This document shows positions 19,375 through 33,322 of a DNA stretch of 64,000 bases, piece by piece. Position numbers and translations under genes: made by a program. The DNA comes from Lederbergia citrea (lineage in GTDB: Bacteria; Bacillota; Bacilli; Bacillales; Bacillaceae_C), in assembly GCF_018343525.1 (NCBI RefSeq), contig NZ_JAGYPH010000002.1, forward strand, positions 930,001 through 994,000. Direction: 5' to 3'. Each line of letters begins with the position of its first letter. Within the stretch, counting starts at the first letter, position 1. The notes under the pieces were generated by a model. It did no database searches. It was given only the letters and a program-made list of their open reading frames with translations, and was not told the origin of the DNA.

Positions 19375-20559
19375 ATGGAAAAGCAATCAATTAAAGATGT
19401 GGATGTTAAAGGAAAGCGTGTTTTTTGCCGTGTCGACTTCAACGTTCCGATGAGTGAAGGGAAGGTAACGGATGACACGAGAATCCGTGCAGCATTGCCA
19501 ACAATCCAATATTTGTCTGAACAAGGCGCCGTAGTTATTTTAGCGAGCCATCTCGGTAGGCCTAAAGGTGAAGTTAAGGAAGAATTAAGACTGACGCCTG
19601 TAGCTAAACGGCTTGGAGAATTACTTGGCAAGGATGTTAAAAAAGCAGATGAAGCATTTGGCGACACTGTAAAAGATCAAGTTTCATCACTTCAAGATGG
19701 GGACATTATCCTTCTGGAAAACGTTCGTTTTTATCCGGGCGAGGAAAAAAATGATCCGGATCTTGCGAAGGCATTTGCGGAATTAGCAGATTTATATGTT
19801 AATGATGCATTTGGAGCCGCTCACCGTGCACATGCATCCACGGAAGGCATTGCAAAATATCTTCCATCCGTAGCTGGATTTCTTATGGAAAAAGAGCTGG
19901 AGGTTCTTGGAAAGGCATTATCCAATCCGGAACGTCCGTTTACCGCAATCATTGGCGGAGCTAAAGTAAAAGATAAAATAGGCGTCATTGAACATCTTCT
20001 TGATAAAGTAGACAATCTCATTATAGGCGGCGGACTTGCTTATACGTTTATTAAGTCGCAAGGACATGAAGTTGGAAAATCTTTATTGGAAGAAGATAAA
20101 ATAGAGCTTGCACAATCATTTATAGAAAAAGCAAAAGAAAAAGGCGTTAAATTCTATATGCCTGTAGATGTCACTATTGCCGATGACTTCTCCGAAAATG
20201 CCAATACAAAAACGGTCTCAGTCGAAGAAATTCCAGCAGACTGGGAAGCATTGGATATTGGCCCGAAAACAAGGGAAATCTACAAGAGTGTCATTCAAGA
20301 TTCCAAGCTTGTCATTTGGAATGGACCGATGGGTGTATTCGAATTAAAACCATTTGCTCATGGAACAAAAGCAGTGGCAGATGCGCTTGCGGAAGCAAAA
20401 GATACATACTCTGTCATTGGCGGCGGCGACTCAGCTGCAGCAGTGGAACAGTTCGGGCTTGCAGATCAGATGAGTCACATTTCAACAGGTGGCGGTGCAT
20501 CACTCGAGTTTATGGAAGGTAAAACCTTGCCGGGCGTTGCCGCGCTTGACGATAAATAA
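19375..20559 (+). CDS. pgk: Phosphoglycerate kinase Pgk
   Basis: 394 aa. Transfers phosphate from 1,3-bisphosphoglycerate to ADP. N-terminal signature [17 protein letters not shown], substrate-binding SHLGRPKG and HRAHAST, and the C-terminal [13 protein letters not shown] nucleotide loop are all present. AAAAAGGAGG site before ATG. Part of the gapA-pgk-tpiA-gpmI-eno unit. Confidence 0.98.
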   Translation: MEKQSIKDVDVKGKRVFCRVDFNVPMSEGKVTDDTRIRAALPTIQYLSEQGAVVILASHLGRPKGEVKEELRLTPVAKRLGELLGKDVKKADEAFGDTVKDQVSSLQDGDIILLENVRFYPGEEKNDPDLAKAFAELADLYVNDAFGAAHRAHASTEGIAKYLPSVAGFLMEKELEVLGKALSNPERPFTAIIGGAKVKDKIGVIEHLLDKVDNLIIGGGLAYTFIKSQGHEVGKSLLEEDKIELAQSFIEKAKEKGVKFYMPVDVTIADDFSENANTKTVSVEEIPADWEALDIGPKTREIYKSVIQDSKLVIWNGPMGVFELKPFAHGTKAVADALAEAKDTYSVIGGGDSAAAVEQFGLADQMSHISTGGGASLEFMEGKTLPGVAALDDK

Positions 20560-20583
20560 AATCCGCTTTTCTTATACGGATAA

Positions 20584-22897
<2,314 letters not shown>

Positions 22898-22928
22898 TAG
22901 CGTGTAACTGATCGAAATAAAATTTTAA

Positions 22929-24233
<1,305 letters not shown>

Positions 24234-24244
24234 TATAAATTAAC

Positions 24245-24293
24245 GGGGCGTGTTCCCCTGGGGTCAGACCCCAGGGAGGACACGTCCAATTTT
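24245..24293 (+). terminator. Terminator of the glycolytic operon
   Basis: Long stem (24245-24263 with 24269-24287) containing CCTGGGG TCAGA CCCCAGG at the tip, followed by AATTTTC. The T tract is short but the stem is about 19 bp. Confidence 0.75.
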
Positions 24294-24357
24294 CATCTTG
24301 TACAGAGTTTCGGTTTATGGTACATTTAGAGTACATATTTTGGACTTAGATTACTGG

Positions 24358-24477
24358 CTAGCTTCAGGCGCCATCGGCTCGAGGTCATAAGCTAATCTGT
24401 CAAGAAGGTAAAAACCAACCTTCCTGCCAGCTTGTCTTATGCTTGTCGCCTAAAACTGAGCGCCTTACGCTTTTCGT
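24358..24477. repeat. Dispersed repeat, family B (full copy)
   Basis: Starts CTAGCTTCAGGCGCC, has an internal GAGGTCATAAGC ... GCTTGTCTTATGC inverted pair and a GGAAGG-type central hairpin, and ends GAGCGCCTTACGCTTTTCGTT. It ends 20 nt before secG. The inverted copy is at 30032-30144. Confidence 0.8.
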
Positions 24478-24496
24478 TATCAGGAGGTGTACTTCG

Positions 24497-24730
24497 GTGC
24501 ATGCATTGGCTATTACATTATTGGTTATAGTTTCAATTGGTCTTATTATTGTCGTTTTATTGCAGTCAGGAAAAAGTGCGGGTCTTTCAGGCGCCATATC
24601 CGGTGGAGCTGAACAGCTATTCGGGAAGCAAAAAGCACGAGGAATGGATTTAATCCTACATCGTATTACAGTCGTATTAGCGGTGTTATTCTTCCTTTTA
24701 ACAATTGCAGTTGCATTCTTTGCAGCATAA
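24497..24730 (+). CDS. secG: Preprotein translocase subunit SecG
   Basis: 77 aa, two membrane segments (residues 2-22 and 52-74) flanking the conserved loop [27 protein letters not shown]. Small subunit of the SecYEG channel. The start is GTG 24497 ([10 protein letters not shown]), 7 nt after AGGAGGTG; the longer in-frame version reads through repeat B. In B. subtilis the same secG-est-rnr-smpB-ssrA order is found. Confidence 0.97.
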   Translation: MHALAITLLVIVSIGLIIVVLLQSGKSAGLSGAISGGAEQLFGKQKARGMDLILHRITVVLAVLFFLLTIAVAFFAA

Positions 24731-24741
24731 ACAAACAACTT

Positions 24742-24768
24742 AACCTGGCCTCAAGGCCGGGTTTTTTT
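24742..24768 (+). terminator. Terminator after secG
   Basis: AACCTGGCC / GGCCGGGTT with a TCAA loop and seven T. Confidence 0.9.
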
Positions 24769-24888
24769 GTTGCCCTTCGACAAGTGACAGGCACCACCCG
24801 AATTTTGTCGAATGAAAATCTAATTTGTGGATTGTTATGCCGGTCTTTGTTAAAAATAGAAGTATAAGAAGTAAAGGAGTTATCATCT

Positions 24889-25635
24889 ATGAAAATTAAA
24901 CTTCCACAGCCGTTTACGTTTAAAGCGGGGGAGAGGGCGGTACTGCTTCTTCATGGCTTCACGGGAAATAGTGCTGATGTAAGGATGCTCGGAAGATTCT
25001 TAGAGAAAAACGGTTATACATGTCATGCACCTCAATATAAAGGACATGGTGTCCCACCTGAAAACCTTGTGCATACAGGGCCTGATGATTGGTGGAAAGA
25101 TGTTATGGATGGCTATAATCATTTGAAAGAATTAGGACATGAAGAAATCGCTGTTGCAGGCCTATCTTTAGGCGGGGTATTTTCTTTGAAACTAGGTTAC
25201 ACTGTACCTGTAAAGGGAATTATACCAATGTGTGCACCGATGTTTATTAAAAGTGAAGAAATCATGTATCAGGGCATCCTTGATTATGCTCAAGAATTTA
25301 AAAAGTTCGAAGGTAAGTCTGACGAAGAAATTTCTCAGGAAATGCAGGAATTTAAAAAAACACCAATGAACACTTTAAAAGCACTTCAAGGATTAATTGC
25401 TGATGTTCGCAATGATGTCGATATGACCTACGCTCCACTCTTTGTCGTTCAAGCAAGGAATGACAGGATGATAAATACAGATAGTGCTAATATCATTTAT
25501 GAACAAGCGGAGTCAGTACATAAAGATTTGAAATGGTATGAGAAGTCAGGTCATGTTATTACACTTGGCCCTGAAAAAGAAGAGCTTCACACTGATGTAT
25601 ACCATTTTCTTGAGAAACTAGACTGGTCGGTGTAA
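24889..25635 (+). CDS. est: Carboxylesterase Est (YvaK-type alpha/beta hydrolase)
   Basis: 248 aa alpha/beta hydrolase. Oxyanion region LLHGFTG (residues 23-29), nucleophile elbow GLSLGG (Ser about 93), catalytic Asp in QARNDRMI and His in [15 protein letters not shown]. It is the same length as the Bacillus/Geobacillus Est30 carboxylesterases that hydrolyse short- to medium-chain esters. 23 nt before rnr, so co-transcribed. Confidence 0.93.
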   Translation: MKIKLPQPFTFKAGERAVLLLHGFTGNSADVRMLGRFLEKNGYTCHAPQYKGHGVPPENLVHTGPDDWWKDVMDGYNHLKELGHEEIAVAGLSLGGVFSLKLGYTVPVKGIIPMCAPMFIKSEEIMYQGILDYAQEFKKFEGKSDEEISQEMQEFKKTPMNTLKALQGLIADVRNDVDMTYAPLFVVQARNDRMINTDSANIIYEQAESVHKDLKWYEKSGHVITLGPEKEELHTDVYHFLEKLDWSV

Positions 25636-25658
25636 GCATTAAAGGAGGGAACAAATAG

Positions 25659-28010
25659 ATGGATGAGAACATAAAAGCGCACGTAGACAAGGTTTTGGCC
25701 TATATGAAAGAGGAAGCATATAAGCCGTTGACCGTGAATGAATTAGAAGAGGCGTTTGAGATAAATGATGCATTAGAATTTAAGGACCTTGTCAAAACGC
25801 TTGTTCAGATGGAGGAGAAAGGGCTCGTAGTCAGAACAAGAAGCAATCGATATGGACTTCCCGAAAAGATGAATCTTGTACGTGGTACATTGTCAGGTCA
25901 TGCAAAAGGCTTTGCTTTTCTACTTCCTGAAGAAGTTGGACTCGATGATATCTTCATCCCTCCACATGAAAAAAATGGCGCGATGCATGGCGATAAGGTT
26001 TTGGTCAGAGTTTCAGCTAATAGCTCAGGAACACGCCCTGAAGGTGCAGTCGTACGTATTTTGCAGCGTGGAGCGGAGCAAATTGTTGGAACTTATACAG
26101 AAAGCAAGCACTTTGGATTTGTCATTCCTGATGATAAGAAAATTGCCGATGATATCTTTATTCCGAAAAACGCGGATATGGGCGCGGTCGAAGGTCATAA
26201 AGTAGTTGTAAAAATTACTTCTTTTCCTGAGGATCGCAAAAATGCTGAAGGGGAAATTATTCAAATTCTTGGGCATAAAAATGATCCGGGGGTCGATATT
26301 CTTTCAGTTATTCATAAACACGGTTTGCCACTTGCTTTTCCTGATGAAGTAATGGACCAGGCAAATAGTGTTCCGGAAACGATAGATGAGTCCGAAATTC
26401 CAAACCGGAGAGATTTGCGCGGCGAAACAATTGTCACTATTGACGGCGCAGATGCAAAAGATTTGGATGATGCTGTAACGGTTACGAAGCTGGATAACGG
26501 AAACATCAAGCTTGGCGTCCATATCGCTGATGTGAGCCATTATGTAACTGAAGGTTCTCCGATAGACAGGGAAGCATATGAACGTGGAACTAGTGTTTAT
26601 TTAGTAGACAGAGTGATTCCGATGATTCCTCATCGTTTATCGAACGGTATATGTTCCCTTAACCCGCAGGTAGATCGCTTTACTCTTTCCTGCGAAATGG
26701 AATTGAATGCACAAGGAGAAGTGGTTAATCACGAAATTTTCCAAAGTGTGATTAAGACAACCGAACGGATGACATATTCCGATGTTAATAAAATATTGAT
26801 GGACAAAGACGAAGACTTGCGCAAAAAATATGAGAATCTTGTTCCAATGTTTGAATTGATGGAGGAATTACAAGGAATTCTGCAAAATAAGCGGATGAAA
26901 CGCGGTGCCATTGATTTTGATTTTAAAGAAGCAAAAGTGATTGTAGATGAGGAAGGCAAGCCAACGGATGTCGTGATCAGGGAACGTTCAATGGGGGAAC
27001 GGATAATTGAGGAGTTCATGCTTTGTGCAAACGAGACCATTGCAGAACATTTTCATTGGCTGGATGTACCATTCATCTATCGTATCCATGAAGATCCAAA
27101 GGAAGAAAAACTGCAGCGCTTCTTTGAATTTATTACGAATTTTGGGCTGATTGTCCGTGGTACGGCAAATTCCGTCCATCCCCGCGCATTACAGGAAATT
27201 ATTGAAGCAGTGGAAGGCAAGCCTGAAGAAATGGTCATTTCCACATTGATGCTGCGATCAATGCAGCAGGCAAAGTATAATCCTGAAAGTCTTGGTCACT
27301 TCGGCCTATCGACAAAATACTATACTCATTTTACCTCGCCAATTCGTCGTTATCCTGACTTAATTGTGCATCGTCTAATTCGAACGTATTTGATTGAAGG
27401 CAAGCTAGATGATACGACACGTGAGAAATGGAATGCCAATCTTCAAGAAATCGCTGATCATACATCCAAACGTGAACGCCGCGCCGTTGATGCAGAGCGA
27501 GATACGGATGAGTTGAAAAAAGCGGAATTCATGGAAGACAAAATCGGCGAGGAATTCGATGGTATCGTCAGCTCAGTTACAAACTTCGGTATGTTTGTAG
27601 AACTACCTAACACGATTGAAGGTCTTGTTCATGTAAGCTATATGACGGATGATTATTACCGCTACGACGAACGCCACTTCGCCATGATTGGTGAGCGCAC
27701 CGGAAATGTTTTCCGAATCGGTGACGAAATTACGGTACGGGTAATTAAAGTCAATAAAGAAGAACATGATATTGATTTTGAAATCGTCGGAATGAAAAAT
27801 AATCGAAAGCGCAGAGAAGATGATACAAAACCAAGAATTGTGAAACTAAAAGATGCCGGAAAAGAAAATGGCCGCAAGAAGAACGGTGGACCACAAGGTT
27901 CCTCTGATGAAGAAGGCTGGTCAACGAGACCACCTAGAAAGAAGAAGAAAAAAACTTTTGAAAATAAACCATCTAATACGAGAAAAAAGCGGACTAGGAA
28001 AAAAAGCTGA
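25659..28010 (+). CDS. rnr: Ribonuclease R
   Basis: 783 aa 3'-5' exoribonuclease. Order: N-terminal winged helix (about 1-65), two cold-shock domains, catalytic RNB domain with the metal-binding run [14 protein letters not shown] (about residues 262-275), S1 domain (about 628-705), then a Lys/Arg-rich tail ([11 protein letters not shown]...). Degrades structured RNA and, with tmRNA-SmpB, non-stop mRNA, which fits its place before smpB. Confidence 0.97.
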   Translation: MDENIKAHVDKVLAYMKEEAYKPLTVNELEEAFEINDALEFKDLVKTLVQMEEKGLVVRTRSNRYGLPEKMNLVRGTLSGHAKGFAFLLPEEVGLDDIFIPPHEKNGAMHGDKVLVRVSANSSGTRPEGAVVRILQRGAEQIVGTYTESKHFGFVIPDDKKIADDIFIPKNADMGAVEGHKVVVKITSFPEDRKNAEGEIIQILGHKNDPGVDILSVIHKHGLPLAFPDEVMDQANSVPETIDESEIPNRRDLRGETIVTIDGADAKDLDDAVTVTKLDNGNIKLGVHIADVSHYVTEGSPIDREAYERGTSVYLVDRVIPMIPHRLSNGICSLNPQVDRFTLSCEMELNAQGEVVNHEIFQSVIKTTERMTYSDVNKILMDKDEDLRKKYENLVPMFELMEELQGILQNKRMKRGAIDFDFKEAKVIVDEEGKPTDVVIRERSMGERIIEEFMLCANETIAEHFHWLDVPFIYRIHEDPKEEKLQRFFEFITNFGLIVRGTANSVHPRALQEIIEAVEGKPEEMVISTLMLRSMQQAKYNPESLGHFGLSTKYYTHFTSPIRRYPDLIVHRLIRTYLIEGKLDDTTREKWNANLQEIADHTSKRERRAVDAERDTDELKKAEFMEDKIGEEFDGIVSSVTNFGMFVELPNTIEGLVHVSYMTDDYYRYDERHFAMIGERTGNVFRIGDEITVRVIKVNKEEHDIDFEIVGMKNNRKRREDDTKPRIVKLKDAGKENGRKKNGGPQGSSDEEGWSTRPPRKKKKKTFENKPSNTRKKRTRKKS

Positions 28011-28043
28011 ACGACACGTAAGTAAAAAATCGCACCGTGCACC

Positions 28044-28077
28044 AAGGTTAGAGGGTTGTACTTCTAACCTTTTTTCC
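28044..28077 (+). terminator. Hairpin/terminator between rnr and smpB
   Basis: AAGGTTAGA (28044-28052) / TCTAACCTT (28063-28071), then TTTT. A TATAAT at 28085-28090 may start an smpB transcript. Confidence 0.7.
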
Positions 28078-28128
28078 TTTCGTGTATAATAATGAAACAA
28101 ATAGAATACAGCAAGGGGGTATAAACGA

Positions 28129-28596
28129 ATGCCAAAAGGAGAAGGGAAATTAATTGCCCAAAATAAGAAAGCAGGCCATGATTATTTTATTGAAGAAACA
28201 TATGAAGCCGGTATTGTCTTACAGGGGACTGAAATTAAATCAATTCGTGCCGGCCGTGTTAATTTAAGGGATTCCTTTGCGCGTATTCATCAAGGTGAAA
28301 TATATTTGCATAATGCACATATTAGTCCATATGAACAGGGAAATCGTTATAATCACGACCCACTCCGTACAAGGAAGCTGCTTTTGCATCGGAAACAGAT
28401 CAGTAAATTGATTGGTGAGTCAAAAGAGCAAGGATATTCCATCATTCCGCTAAAGATATATTTAAAAAATGGATTTGCAAAAGTATTGATCGGACTTGGA
28501 AAAGGAAAAAAGAAGTACGATAAACGTGAAGACCTGAAACAAAAAGAAGCAAAACGCGATATTGAAAGAGCATTTAGAGAACGCCAAAAAATATAA
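28129..28596 (+). CDS. smpB: SsrA-binding protein SmpB
   Basis: 155 aa. Binds the tRNA-like domain of tmRNA and delivers it to stalled ribosomes for trans-translation. Conserved [44 protein letters not shown] and [13 protein letters not shown] tail are present. Good AAGGGGG site. It is normally directly followed by ssrA; here a sugar importer lies between (ssrA at 32974). Confidence 0.98.
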   Translation: MPKGEGKLIAQNKKAGHDYFIEETYEAGIVLQGTEIKSIRAGRVNLRDSFARIHQGEIYLHNAHISPYEQGNRYNHDPLRTRKLLLHRKQISKLIGESKEQGYSIIPLKIYLKNGFAKVLIGLGKGKKKYDKREDLKQKEAKRDIERAFRERQKI

Positions 28597-28610
28597 TATA
28601 ACTCTCTTAT

Positions 28611-28665
28611 CGTTAGTAGCATGTTCGCCAACAATAAAGCGGATATGAAACTAACGCTTTTTTTT
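28611..28665 (+). terminator. Terminator after smpB
   Basis: Long imperfect stem CGTTAGT...CGCC / GCGG...ACTAACG, then C and eight T. Confidence 0.85.
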
Positions 28666-28707
28666 CGTCATATGACACATAATTGGTTATATTCTTTAAA
28701 ATAGGTA

Positions 28708-28736
28708 TTGACTATTTGTTACACCAAGTCTACAAT
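28708..28736 (+). promoter_or_regulatory. SigA promoter of the lplB-like importer operon
   Basis: TTGACT (28708-28713), 17-nt spacer, TACAAT (28731-28736). The leader to the first gene is about 330 nt and contains two cre-like boxes; no riboswitch was recognised in it. Confidence 0.75.
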
Positions 28737-28782
28737 GATATTACAAGTACTAGTCAATTAGTCATGTTGTTGTAAACAAAAA

Positions 28783-28796
28783 AGTAAACGCTGCCA
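28783..28796 (+). promoter_or_regulatory. cre-like box 1
   Basis: AGTAAACGCTGCCA, 12 of 14 matches to TGWAANCGNTNWCA, located about 50 nt downstream of the promoter (roadblock position). Confidence 0.5.
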
Positions 28797-28875
28797 TTAA
28801 TCAAAATTATAGAACTCTTTCAATTAAAAATAAATAACAATTTCATACTATTAGGTTGGTAAAATTACACATTGT

Positions 28876-28889
28876 TGAAAGCGCTTTAT
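28876..28889 (+). promoter_or_regulatory. cre-like box 2
   Basis: TGAAAGCGCTTTAT, 12-13 of 14 matches to the CcpA site consensus, palindromic core AAAGCGCTTT. Implies glucose repression of the importer through HPr/Crh-CcpA. Confidence 0.7.
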
Positions 28890-29069
28890 GATCTGAGTAC
28901 TTCCTCTTAATCATTACTACAATTTATTGAGAAAGTTTGTGTAAACGAATACTATTTTTGTTCTGAATTACCCTAATATATCAATTATTAGGTGTTAATT
29001 CTTCAACGACATGAGAGATTAAAAAGAAAAAAATCGCAGACACAGCGAGAAGAAAAACGGGGGTACGAT

Positions 29070-30026
29070 ATGGAAAAGGCTGCGGTCAATCAAGGGGTCG
29101 TCGTAACGCCAAAAAAGAAATCATTATTTACTAGGCTTAGGAGTCAGTGGGATCTTCAATTAATGGTTATTCCGGCTATCATTTTTATCTTTATTTTTAG
29201 TTACATACCCATGTATGGAATTGTAATGGCTTTCAAAGATTACAACATATTTAAGGGCGTAATGGAAAGTCCTTGGGTCGGATTGAAACATTTTAAAATG
29301 TTCTTCGATGCCCCAGAGTTTTCGCAAGTAATGCGAAATACGCTCGTCATTAGTTTTCTGAAGTTTTTTATCGGCTTCCCTGCACCCATCATCCTTGCCC
29401 TGATGCTCAATGAAGTAAGGAATATGGCATTTAAGCGGGTTGTCCAAACAGTCAGCTATTTACCTCACTTTCTTTCTTGGGTGATTGTATCCGGCTTTGT
29501 CATGTCTCTATTATCGACGGACAATGGCAGCTTAAATATCGCCCTGGAAAAAATGAATGTCATCAATGAGCCGATTGGCTTTCTCAGTATTTCGAAGTAT
29601 TTTTGGGCGATTTTAGTCACAACGAATGTCTGGAAAGATATCGGATTTGGTTCGATCGTCTATTTGGCAGCGATTGCAGGAATTGACCAGCAATTATATG
29701 AAGCAGCTGCGTTAGACGGAGCGAGTCGTTTTAAACAAATCTACTTAATTACCATTCCATCGATTATGCCAGTGATTTTGATCTTTATGATCTTGGCGAT
29801 CGGCAACCTATTGAATGCTGGTTTTGAGGATATTCTCCTTCTCGGATCCAATCCAGTTGTCAGAGAAGTAGCTGATGTTCTAGACACCTATGTGTACCGA
29901 AGGGGTATCCAAAATTCGTTATTTTCTTATGCCACTGCTGTCGGTCTGTTTAAGGCAATCATCAGTGTCGGTTTACTGACAATGGCAAACTTCTTTGCAC
30001 GCAGAGCGGGGAGCAGCTTATGGTAA
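29070..30026 (+). CDS. CUT1 sugar ABC permease, LplB-like
   Basis: 318 aa, the same length as B. subtilis LplB. Six membrane segments; the EAA loop (YEAAALDGASRFKQIYLITIPSIMPVI) contacts the ATPase. The family carries complex glycans such as uronate-containing or plant-wall oligosaccharides. I start at ATG 29070 after CGGGGGT; the frame is open 26 codons upstream without a ribosome site. First gene of a permease-permease-lipoprotein operon without an ATPase gene, so a shared MsmX-type ATPase is inferred. Confidence 0.88.
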   Translation: MEKAAVNQGVVVTPKKKSLFTRLRSQWDLQLMVIPAIIFIFIFSYIPMYGIVMAFKDYNIFKGVMESPWVGLKHFKMFFDAPEFSQVMRNTLVISFLKFFIGFPAPIILALMLNEVRNMAFKRVVQTVSYLPHFLSWVIVSGFVMSLLSTDNGSLNIALEKMNVINEPIGFLSISKYFWAILVTTNVWKDIGFGSIVYLAAIAGIDQQLYEAAALDGASRFKQIYLITIPSIMPVILIFMILAIGNLLNAGFEDILLLGSNPVVREVADVLDTYVYRRGIQNSLFSYATAVGLFKAIISVGLLTMANFFARRAGSSLW

Positions 30027-30031
30027 AAATC

Positions 30032-30144
30032 AAAAGCGTAAGCGCCTTGGTCAGCCCCGACAAGCACAAGACGAAGCACGCAGGAAATCCTGATTTCTGG
30101 AGTGCTTTGGCTTGTGACCTCGAGGGGCTAGGCGCTGAAGCTAG
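30032..30144. repeat. Dispersed repeat, family B (inverted copy inside the importer operon)
   Basis: Reverse orientation relative to 24358-24477: begins AAAAGCGTAAGCGCC and ends GGCGCTGAAGCTAG, with GCACGCAGGAAATCCTGATTTC in the middle. It fills nearly all of the 141-nt gap between the two permease genes and would form a long hairpin in the mRNA. Confidence 0.8.
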
Positions 30145-30167
30145 ACGTTTGGAAGAGGGGGATCCCA

Positions 30168-31064
30168 TTGTTAAAAATGACGTTCAGTGATCGCGTTTTA
30201 TCGATTACCATTTATATCTTGCTTTCTATTCTTGCTTTCGCAACTTTTTATCCGTTTTGGAACGCTTTAGTTATTTCATTCAATAGCGGAATCGATACGA
30301 TGAAAGGCGGAATCACGTTTTGGCCAAGGGAGTTTTCTTTAGATAACTATAAAGTTGTGTTCCAGGATTCGCGGATATTAAATGGATTTTTCATCTCGGT
30401 ATCCCGGACGGTTGTCGGAACATTTCTAGCTGTCATGTGTACGGCGATCTTCGCTTACGGAATGTCGCGAAAGGAATTGATTGGCCGTAACTACTATATG
30501 ATTTTCTGTGTCGTTACGATGTTCTTTAGTGGTGGATTAATCCCGACCTTTATCCTGATCAGGGAACTACATTTATTCAATACGTTTTGGGTCATGGTTA
30601 TTCCTGGATTGATTAGTGTATGGAACATGATTATTTTCCGGACATTCTTCCAAGCGCTGCCGTCCGGCCTTGAGGAACAAGCAAAAATTGACGGTTGCGG
30701 CTATTGGGGAACATTCTTCCGCATTGTCCTCCCGCTCTCAGGTCCGGTAATCGCTACCTTGTCCTTATTTACAGCAGTTTATCATTGGAATGATTGGTTC
30801 TCTCCAAGCATCTATATATCGGATCAAGGATTACTGCCTATTCAAACAATGTTACAACAAATTTTAAGTTCGAATATCATGACGGAGCAAATGGCTCAAG
30901 CTGATTCTGCGGCTGCAGGACGGATGGCGGCAATGAAATCGGTGTCAACAAAGTCGCTTTCTATGGCGACGATGATGGTTGCGACCATTCCAATCATTTG
31001 TGTGTATCCATTTGTACAGAAGTATTTCGTAAAAGGTGTTCTAGTAGGTTCTCTAAAGGAATAA
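30168..31064 (+). CDS. CUT1 sugar ABC permease, YtcP/LplC-like
   Basis: 298 aa, six membrane segments; EAA loop EEQAKIDGCGYWGTFFRIVLPLSGPVIATL. Ends in the family-typical QKYFVKGVLVGSLKE. The start is TTG 30168 with AGAGGGGGA 6 nt upstream (next ATG is too far from it). Pairs with the LplB-like permease to form the membrane channel. Confidence 0.88.
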   Translation: MLKMTFSDRVLSITIYILLSILAFATFYPFWNALVISFNSGIDTMKGGITFWPREFSLDNYKVVFQDSRILNGFFISVSRTVVGTFLAVMCTAIFAYGMSRKELIGRNYYMIFCVVTMFFSGGLIPTFILIRELHLFNTFWVMVIPGLISVWNMIIFRTFFQALPSGLEEQAKIDGCGYWGTFFRIVLPLSGPVIATLSLFTAVYHWNDWFSPSIYISDQGLLPIQTMLQQILSSNIMTEQMAQADSAAAGRMAAMKSVSTKSLSMATMMVATIPIICVYPFVQKYFVKGVLVGSLKE

Positions 31065-31124
31065 TCCTAATGGATTTAAAGCTTCATGCTTTGAATATAA
31101 AAAAAGTAACAAGGGGGAAAAGAA

Positions 31125-32765
31125 ATGAGAATAACGAAAAAGTTATCCGCTCTATCTTTAGTAGCCATTCTGATGATTTTTACATTAATGGCGGGCTGTT
31201 CGAAAGAAAGTGCCGGCAGTGACAGCAAAGGTAAAACATCAGATTCCGGTAAGGAAAGCAGTGGCTTTAAATTAGGAGAAGATGAACTGGAATACACGAT
31301 GTACGGTCATTATGACTGGTATACAATGCCGAACTGGGGCGAAGATGTTGCCACTAAGTGGATTAAAGAGAACATGAAAGTAAATGTTAAGCCAATTAGT
31401 TCGGGCGGAAATGCAGCACAAAAGTTTAATACAATGATTGTATCCAATGATCTTCCTGACGTAATGTGGTTAGATCGCGGACCAGATATGGACAAGCTGC
31501 GTGAAGCAGGAGCACTTGTTCCACTTGATGAGTATATTGAAAAATACCCTAACATTAAAGAATGGGTGGGTGAATCAACACTTAATATGCTTCGTGCTGA
31601 AGATGGAAAAGTGTACGGGATTCCTAACTGGTACACTTCACAGCCAAATGGAAATACAGGTTATGTAGTAAATGATAAAATTTATAAAGAGCTAGGTTCC
31701 CCAAAATTAGAAACAACAGATGATCTTTATAGTTATTTGAAACAAGTGAAAGAAAAATATCCAGATGTAATTCCTTATGAGCCAGGTCAAGGTGATGGCC
31801 TAGACGTTCTATATTCTGCATTTGCTGAAGAGCATCCATCAACATTTGTTGGGTTACGCGCAATACCAAACGGTGATAAGATGACTTCCGTTTTTACAGA
31901 CCCTGTTTATAGAGAGTCTATGCAGTATATCAGCAAGCTTTTCCGTGAAAAGCTCATTTCACAAGATGCTTTGACGCAAACATTAGACCAAGTAAGAGAA
32001 AAAATTATGACTGGTAAGTTTGCTGTTTATGCAGCTTCAAGTCCAACTGAGATTTCTAACTTGGCTCATACAGTTCTAAGAGCGGAAGATCCTGATGCTG
32101 GCCTTAAAATGGTTTGGCCATTTCATAAAGAAGGTTTGGATAAAAACAATATCTTCCCTGGAACGTATTCACAGCTTGGCTGGAATGTAAGTGTTATTAC
32201 GCAAAACGCAAAAAATCCCGAAGCTATCTTTGCTTTCCTTGACTGGATGGTAGGACCTGAAGGTCAACGTAATATTTTCTGGGGACCTGAAGGATTATAC
32301 TGGGATGGAACAGATGCAGACGATGCACCAATTTTCACTGATAAATACGTAACAGACGTAGAAGAACGAGACAAACTAATGGAAACAACAAACAGCTTCC
32401 AATGGGTTGGAAATACAGTATATATTGATCAGTCTAAAACAAAATTTGAATTAACACTTCCTGAAGATCAACAAAACTGGGCAACTAGATACCAAACAGA
32501 AATTACTTGGAAGACACAATATAATGGTACGGAGTTCGCAAATCTTTCTCCTATGCCTGATTCTGAAGAAGGATTAACTGAGCAACGTGTCAACGATATT
32601 TACGATGAGGCACACGCAAAAGCACTTCATGCGAAGAGTGACGAAGAGGTTCTAAAAATCCTTGACGAAGCGGAAAAATCAGCTCAAGCAGTAGGATATG
32701 ATAAGTTACTAGAATTTAAAACAAAGAAATGGCAAGATAACGTAGCTAGAATGGCTGGAAATTAA
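31125..32765 (+). CDS. Sugar-binding lipoprotein (YtcQ/LplA-like, CUT1)
   Basis: 546 aa extracellular solute-binding protein. Lipobox LMAGC (Cys about residue 25) after a basic and hydrophobic signal (MRITKKLSALSLVAILMIFTLMAGC); Lgt at 3622 would modify it. Long for the class (B. subtilis YtcQ is about 500 aa), typical for LplB/YtcP partners. Contains DVMWLDRGPDMDKLREAGALVPLDEYIEKYPN, as in the LipO family. Likely ligand is an oligosaccharide, unspecified. Terminator follows. Confidence 0.9.
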   Translation: MRITKKLSALSLVAILMIFTLMAGCSKESAGSDSKGKTSDSGKESSGFKLGEDELEYTMYGHYDWYTMPNWGEDVATKWIKENMKVNVKPISSGGNAAQKFNTMIVSNDLPDVMWLDRGPDMDKLREAGALVPLDEYIEKYPNIKEWVGESTLNMLRAEDGKVYGIPNWYTSQPNGNTGYVVNDKIYKELGSPKLETTDDLYSYLKQVKEKYPDVIPYEPGQGDGLDVLYSAFAEEHPSTFVGLRAIPNGDKMTSVFTDPVYRESMQYISKLFREKLISQDALTQTLDQVREKIMTGKFAVYAASSPTEISNLAHTVLRAEDPDAGLKMVWPFHKEGLDKNNIFPGTYSQLGWNVSVITQNAKNPEAIFAFLDWMVGPEGQRNIFWGPEGLYWDGTDADDAPIFTDKYVTDVEERDKLMETTNSFQWVGNTVYIDQSKTKFELTLPEDQQNWATRYQTEITWKTQYNGTEFANLSPMPDSEEGLTEQRVNDIYDEAHAKALHAKSDEEVLKILDEAEKSAQAVGYDKLLEFKTKKWQDNVARMAGN

Positions 32766-32787
32766 TAAGGAAATAACTTTTTAAAAA

Positions 32788-32853
32788 GCTAAGAGTCTCT
32801 CCGGATAGCTCACTTACAATGTAAATGAGTCTGGAAAGACTCTTTGCTTTTTT
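32788..32853 (+). terminator. Terminator of the importer operon
   Basis: Extended imperfect stem (AAGAGTCT...CTCACTTAC / GTAAATGAG...AGACTCTT) with six T. Confidence 0.85.
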
Positions 32854-32896
32854 AGTAATAAGTCTTTGGTATTGACTGTAAATATAGGTGGTGAAC

Positions 32897-32924
32897 TTGC
32901 AAATTAGCACACGTATGATATAAT
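32897..32924 (+). promoter_or_regulatory. SigA promoter of ssrA
   Basis: TTGCAA (32897-32902), 16-nt spacer, TATAAT (32919-32924) with an extended TG at -14/-15. The transcript would carry a ~40-nt leader for RNase P removal. Confidence 0.8.
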
Positions 32925-33064
32925 AATATTTGTAACACATAGTGCTCAATATCTCCGAGTACCCTTTTATCATGGGGACGTTACGGATTCGACAGGGATA
33001 GTTCGAGCTCAGGTTGCGAGTCGAGGGGATCGTCCTCGTAAAAACGTCAAAGCCAATAATAACT

Positions 33065-33103
33065 GGCAAAGAAAACAACAACTTCGCTTTCGCTGCTTAA
33101 TAA
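33065..33103 (+). other. tmRNA proteolysis tag reading frame
   Basis: Codons GGC AAA GAA AAC AAC AAC TTC GCT TTC GCT GCT then TAA TAA. With the alanine from charged tmRNA the tag is A-GKENNNFAFAA. It keeps the hydrophobic -AA end recognised by ClpXP; the middle differs from B. subtilis (GKTNSFNQNVALAA). Confidence 0.92.
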
Positions 33104-33322
33104 CAGTCGATAGCGGTTCCTCCCTCCATCGCCCATGTGGTAGGGTAAGGGACTCACTTTAAGTGGGCTACGCCGGACGTCCTCCGCCTGAGGACCATGG
33201 AAGAGACCAATCAGGCTAGCGCTTCGGATGCCCGTCGATAGGCGGAAGAAGACGCGAAATAATAATATACCGACTACACTCGTAGACGCTTGAGTGCCGA
33301 TGTTTCTGGACGTGGGTTCGAT

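Noticed and set aside
28737..29069. Riboswitch in the long importer leader
   Set aside because: No conserved aptamer pattern or terminator/antiterminator pair could be recognised; only cre-like boxes were supportable.
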